Positions 22,597 through 22,812 of a stretch of DNA of 22,812 nt are shown in pieces. Both the position numbers and the translations under genes were made by a program. The stretch is from positions 1 to 22,812 of the forward strand of contig NZ_CALFLA010000106.1 of the NCBI RefSeq assembly GCF_937880195.1. The letters run 5' to 3'. Position 1 is the stretch's first letter, and each line of letters begins with the position of its first letter. Origin of the DNA: an uncultured Blautia sp. (GTDB taxonomy: Bacteria; Bacillota; Clostridia; Lachnospirales; Lachnospiraceae). The notes below the pieces were generated by a model. That model was not told the DNA's origin. It worked only from the letters and a program-made list of their open reading frames with translations, and ran no database searches.

Positions 22597-22632
22597 AGCG
22601 GATGGAAAGTGATCACTTTTCATCCGCTTTTT
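22597..22632 (+). terminator. rho-independent terminator after the deacetylase gene
   Basis: AGCGGATGGAAAGTG (22597-22611) and CACTTTTCATCCGCT (22614-22628) form a near-perfect stem with one G-T pair, ending in a short T-run to 22632. Confidence 0.88.
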
Positions 22633-22704
22633 CCTTTGGCATGAAAACTAAGGAAGATATTGTACAAAAATCACATAATATCACTGGTTTGTATATGAAA
22701 ATTG

Positions 22705-22732
22705 TTGATTCTACTCAAAAACTTGATATACT
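22705..22732 (+). promoter_or_regulatory. promoter candidate for the gene at the right edge
   Basis: TTGATT at 22705-22710, a 16-base spacer and TATACT at 22727-22732, about 40 bases ahead of the GTG at 22771. The rest of 22633-22704 shows nothing I recognise. Confidence 0.45.
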
Positions 22733-22770
22733 GGAAGTAACAGAGAGTTTATTTGAATAGGTAGTGTCAA

Positions 22771-22812
22771 GTGAGATATGAAAAACTGAGTGAAAAGAAA
22801 AAGGCTCAGATG
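22771..22812 (+). CDS. start of a truncated gene at the window edge
   Basis: A GTG at 22771 opens a frame of 14 codons (MRYEKLSEKKKAQM) that runs off the window. The charged start would suit a TetR-like DNA-binding protein, but this is too short to judge. The ribosome site is weak (AGGTAG). The in-frame TAG at 22762-22764 limits how far upstream the gene could begin. Confidence 0.35.
   Translation, partial: MRYEKLSEKKKAQM

Overview
The window looks like a chromosomal segment of a spore-forming Firmicute of the Lachnospiraceae type (Blautia/Ruminococcus-like; inferred from gene content, moderate GC and strong GGAGG-type ribosome sites, not from any database search). Sporulation and germination genes (spmB, a SPOCS-LysM protein, a GerA-type receptor) sit among housekeeping genes (plsC, ispE, murI) and several extracellular or cell-wall proteins.

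Left region (1-4106): a good sigma-A promoter and ribosome site lead into the first six codons of a probable nucleotidyltransferase gene, cut off by an intact ISAs1-family insertion sequence (167-1442) with no visible target duplication and no gene remainder on the far side. Next come an acyltransferase-3 membrane protein, a MATE transporter that has lost about its second to sixth membrane helices by an in-frame deletion, and spmB. The spmB ribosome site lies inside a long near-perfect hairpin that reaches into the coding sequence.

Middle region (4107-10972): on the minus strand, a secreted protein with four fibronectin-III-like repeats and a divergent protease/transglutaminase-like C-terminus, and plsC, each with its own promoter. 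On the plus strand, a PrcB-domain lipoprotein, a SPOCS-LysM spore coat protein, then ispE and an FCD-type GntR regulator behind a promoter with a possible operator, closed by a strong terminator.

Right-centre (11048-16119): gerA overlaps by 4 bases a gene that fuses a GerB permease to the N-terminal half of a GerC lipoprotein, with the lipobox kept inside the fusion. A 71-residue membrane protein, murI and a DUF1934 gene follow. The next intergenic region holds a structured stretch, two mutually related palindromes and a long bidirectional terminator.

Right region (16120-22812): a small membrane protein on the minus strand, then two tandem paralogues of a divergent NodB-like deacetylase family (one membrane-anchored, one secreted), a lipoprotein version of trigger factor, and a canonical membrane-anchored polysaccharide deacetylase with a wall-binding repeat and an acidic tail. 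Together these look like a module for modifying the cell wall or a surface polysaccharide, with a dedicated extracellular folding factor. The window ends in the first 14 codons of another gene.

The items most worth following up are the GerB-GerC fusion with an internal lipobox, the spmB start-codon hairpin, the nested palindromes at 15971-16035 and the divergent deacetylase pair. No tRNA, rRNA, CRISPR array or phage gene was recognised.
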